Shown here: positions 63,752-64,000 of the stretch, piece after piece
How the letters are laid out: each line of letters starts with the position of its first letter
How positions within the stretch are numbered: the first letter of the stretch is position 1
NCBI RefSeq assembly: GCF_020510565.1
Contig: NZ_CP075189.1
Coordinates: 1,658,501 to 1,722,500 of the forward strand
Reading direction: 5' to 3'
DNA length: 64,000 nucleotides
DNA from: Ferribacterium limneticum
Lineage (GTDB): Bacteria > Pseudomonadota > Gammaproteobacteria > Burkholderiales > Rhodocyclaceae
Made by a program: the position numbers and the translations under genes
Notes under the pieces: generated by a model
Told to the model about the DNA's origin: nothing
The model's database searches: none
Seen by the model: only the letters and a program-made list of their open reading frames with translations

Positions 63752-64000
63752 TCAGTGGTGGGTCGGGTCGAGCAGATCTGCCGCCTTGAGCGCGATGGCG
63801 GCAACATGCTCTTCGTCGAGGCCTGGCAGTTGTTCGGCCAGCCATTCCAGCGAAGCGCCGGGGATGATTTCCTTGGCCGCGGCAATGTCGGCCGGGAGGG
63901 CTGGGTCATCGGGCCCGCTGCTGATGTGGCGGGCGGTATCGACACAAAGACGGGAGAGGTTGGCGCGGTTGTTGTCGATGCCGCGGATCAGTTGCGTCAG
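63752..64000 (-). CDS. C-terminal 82 residues of an unknown protein (5' end outside window)
   Basis: The minus-strand frame is open from the right edge and ends at TGA 63754-63752. The visible part begins LTQLIRGIDNNRANLSRLC and ends in LKAADLLDPTHH. It is mostly helical with an AAKEIIPGASLEWLAEQLPG segment. I do not recognise the family. It converges with rnr, with a 15-bp gap. Confidence 0.6.
   Translation of the reverse strand: MTQLIRGIDNNRANLSRLCVDTARHISSGPDDPALPADIAAAKEIIPGASLEWLAEQLPGLDEEHVAAIALKAADLLDPTHH

Overview
The window looks like a chromosomal segment of a GC-rich betaproteobacterium, most likely Rhodocyclales (Dechloromonas/Azonexus-like). This rests on the order ndk-rlmN-pilF-rodZ-ispG-hisS-yfgM-bamB-der-hfq-hflX-hflK-hflC-DUF2065-hisZ-purA, use of HisZ, a phasin gene, c-type cytochromes, a DctSR/DctA/DctPQM dicarboxylate system and many PAS/HD-GYP signalling proteins. 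The placement is inferred from gene content; no database was searched. I see no rRNA, transposase, integrase, CRISPR array or phage gene.

Left part (1-20.6 kb), accessory metabolism. It opens with a cut-off MFS transporter, a DUF3833 lipoprotein, an SDR and an NTF2-like protein, a set resembling ChrR/singlet-oxygen stress clusters. A phasin gene follows, with a palindromic operator-like site. Then come two FAD proteins, a cytochrome c'-like lipoprotein, a GST, a Crp/Fnr (Dnr-like) regulator with a perfect FNR box upstream, an HD-GYP protein coupled to a PAS histidine kinase, and a VOC protein. The largest block is a transglutaminase-DUF2126 protein, a fused ATP-grasp/alpha-E protein, a second transglutaminase and a flavoprotein. 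It resembles the predicted peptide-ligation clusters often linked to the proteasome-like Anbu protein, but Anbu is absent here.

Middle part (20.6-44.4 kb). A minus-strand operon encodes a REC-HD-GYP regulator and two very large hybrid kinases (1142 and 1567 residues, the latter with four CBS domains). Next are an M48 protease-cytochrome c-rsgA operon divergent from orn, a membrane glycosyltransferase, rpmE, rho and trxA, then the dicarboxylate module. The DctS/DctR two-component pair sits beside dctA and dctPQM. Both transporter promoters carry the same TGTGG-N4-CCACA palindrome, a strong candidate DctR operator.

Right part (44.4-64 kb). This is a tightly packed housekeeping run from ndk to purA in which most genes overlap or abut. 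A His/Gly-rich secreted protein, tRNA-Leu(CAG) and rnr follow. The tRNA has a near-consensus promoter that overlaps the rnr start codon.

The most unusual feature is a short dispersed repeat with core TTTTTTCCGGTTGACCGTRG. Seven good copies and three degenerate ones lie between 6.8 and 37.2 kb, and none was noticed in the housekeeping run. Four copies lie between genes (plus one degenerate copy at a gene end). Others lie inside open frames and are translated: two in one flavoprotein, one in a membrane helix of an M48 protease, and degenerate ones in a kinase PAS domain and in the DctR linker. It looks like a small mobile or actively maintained element that inserts without breaking reading frames.
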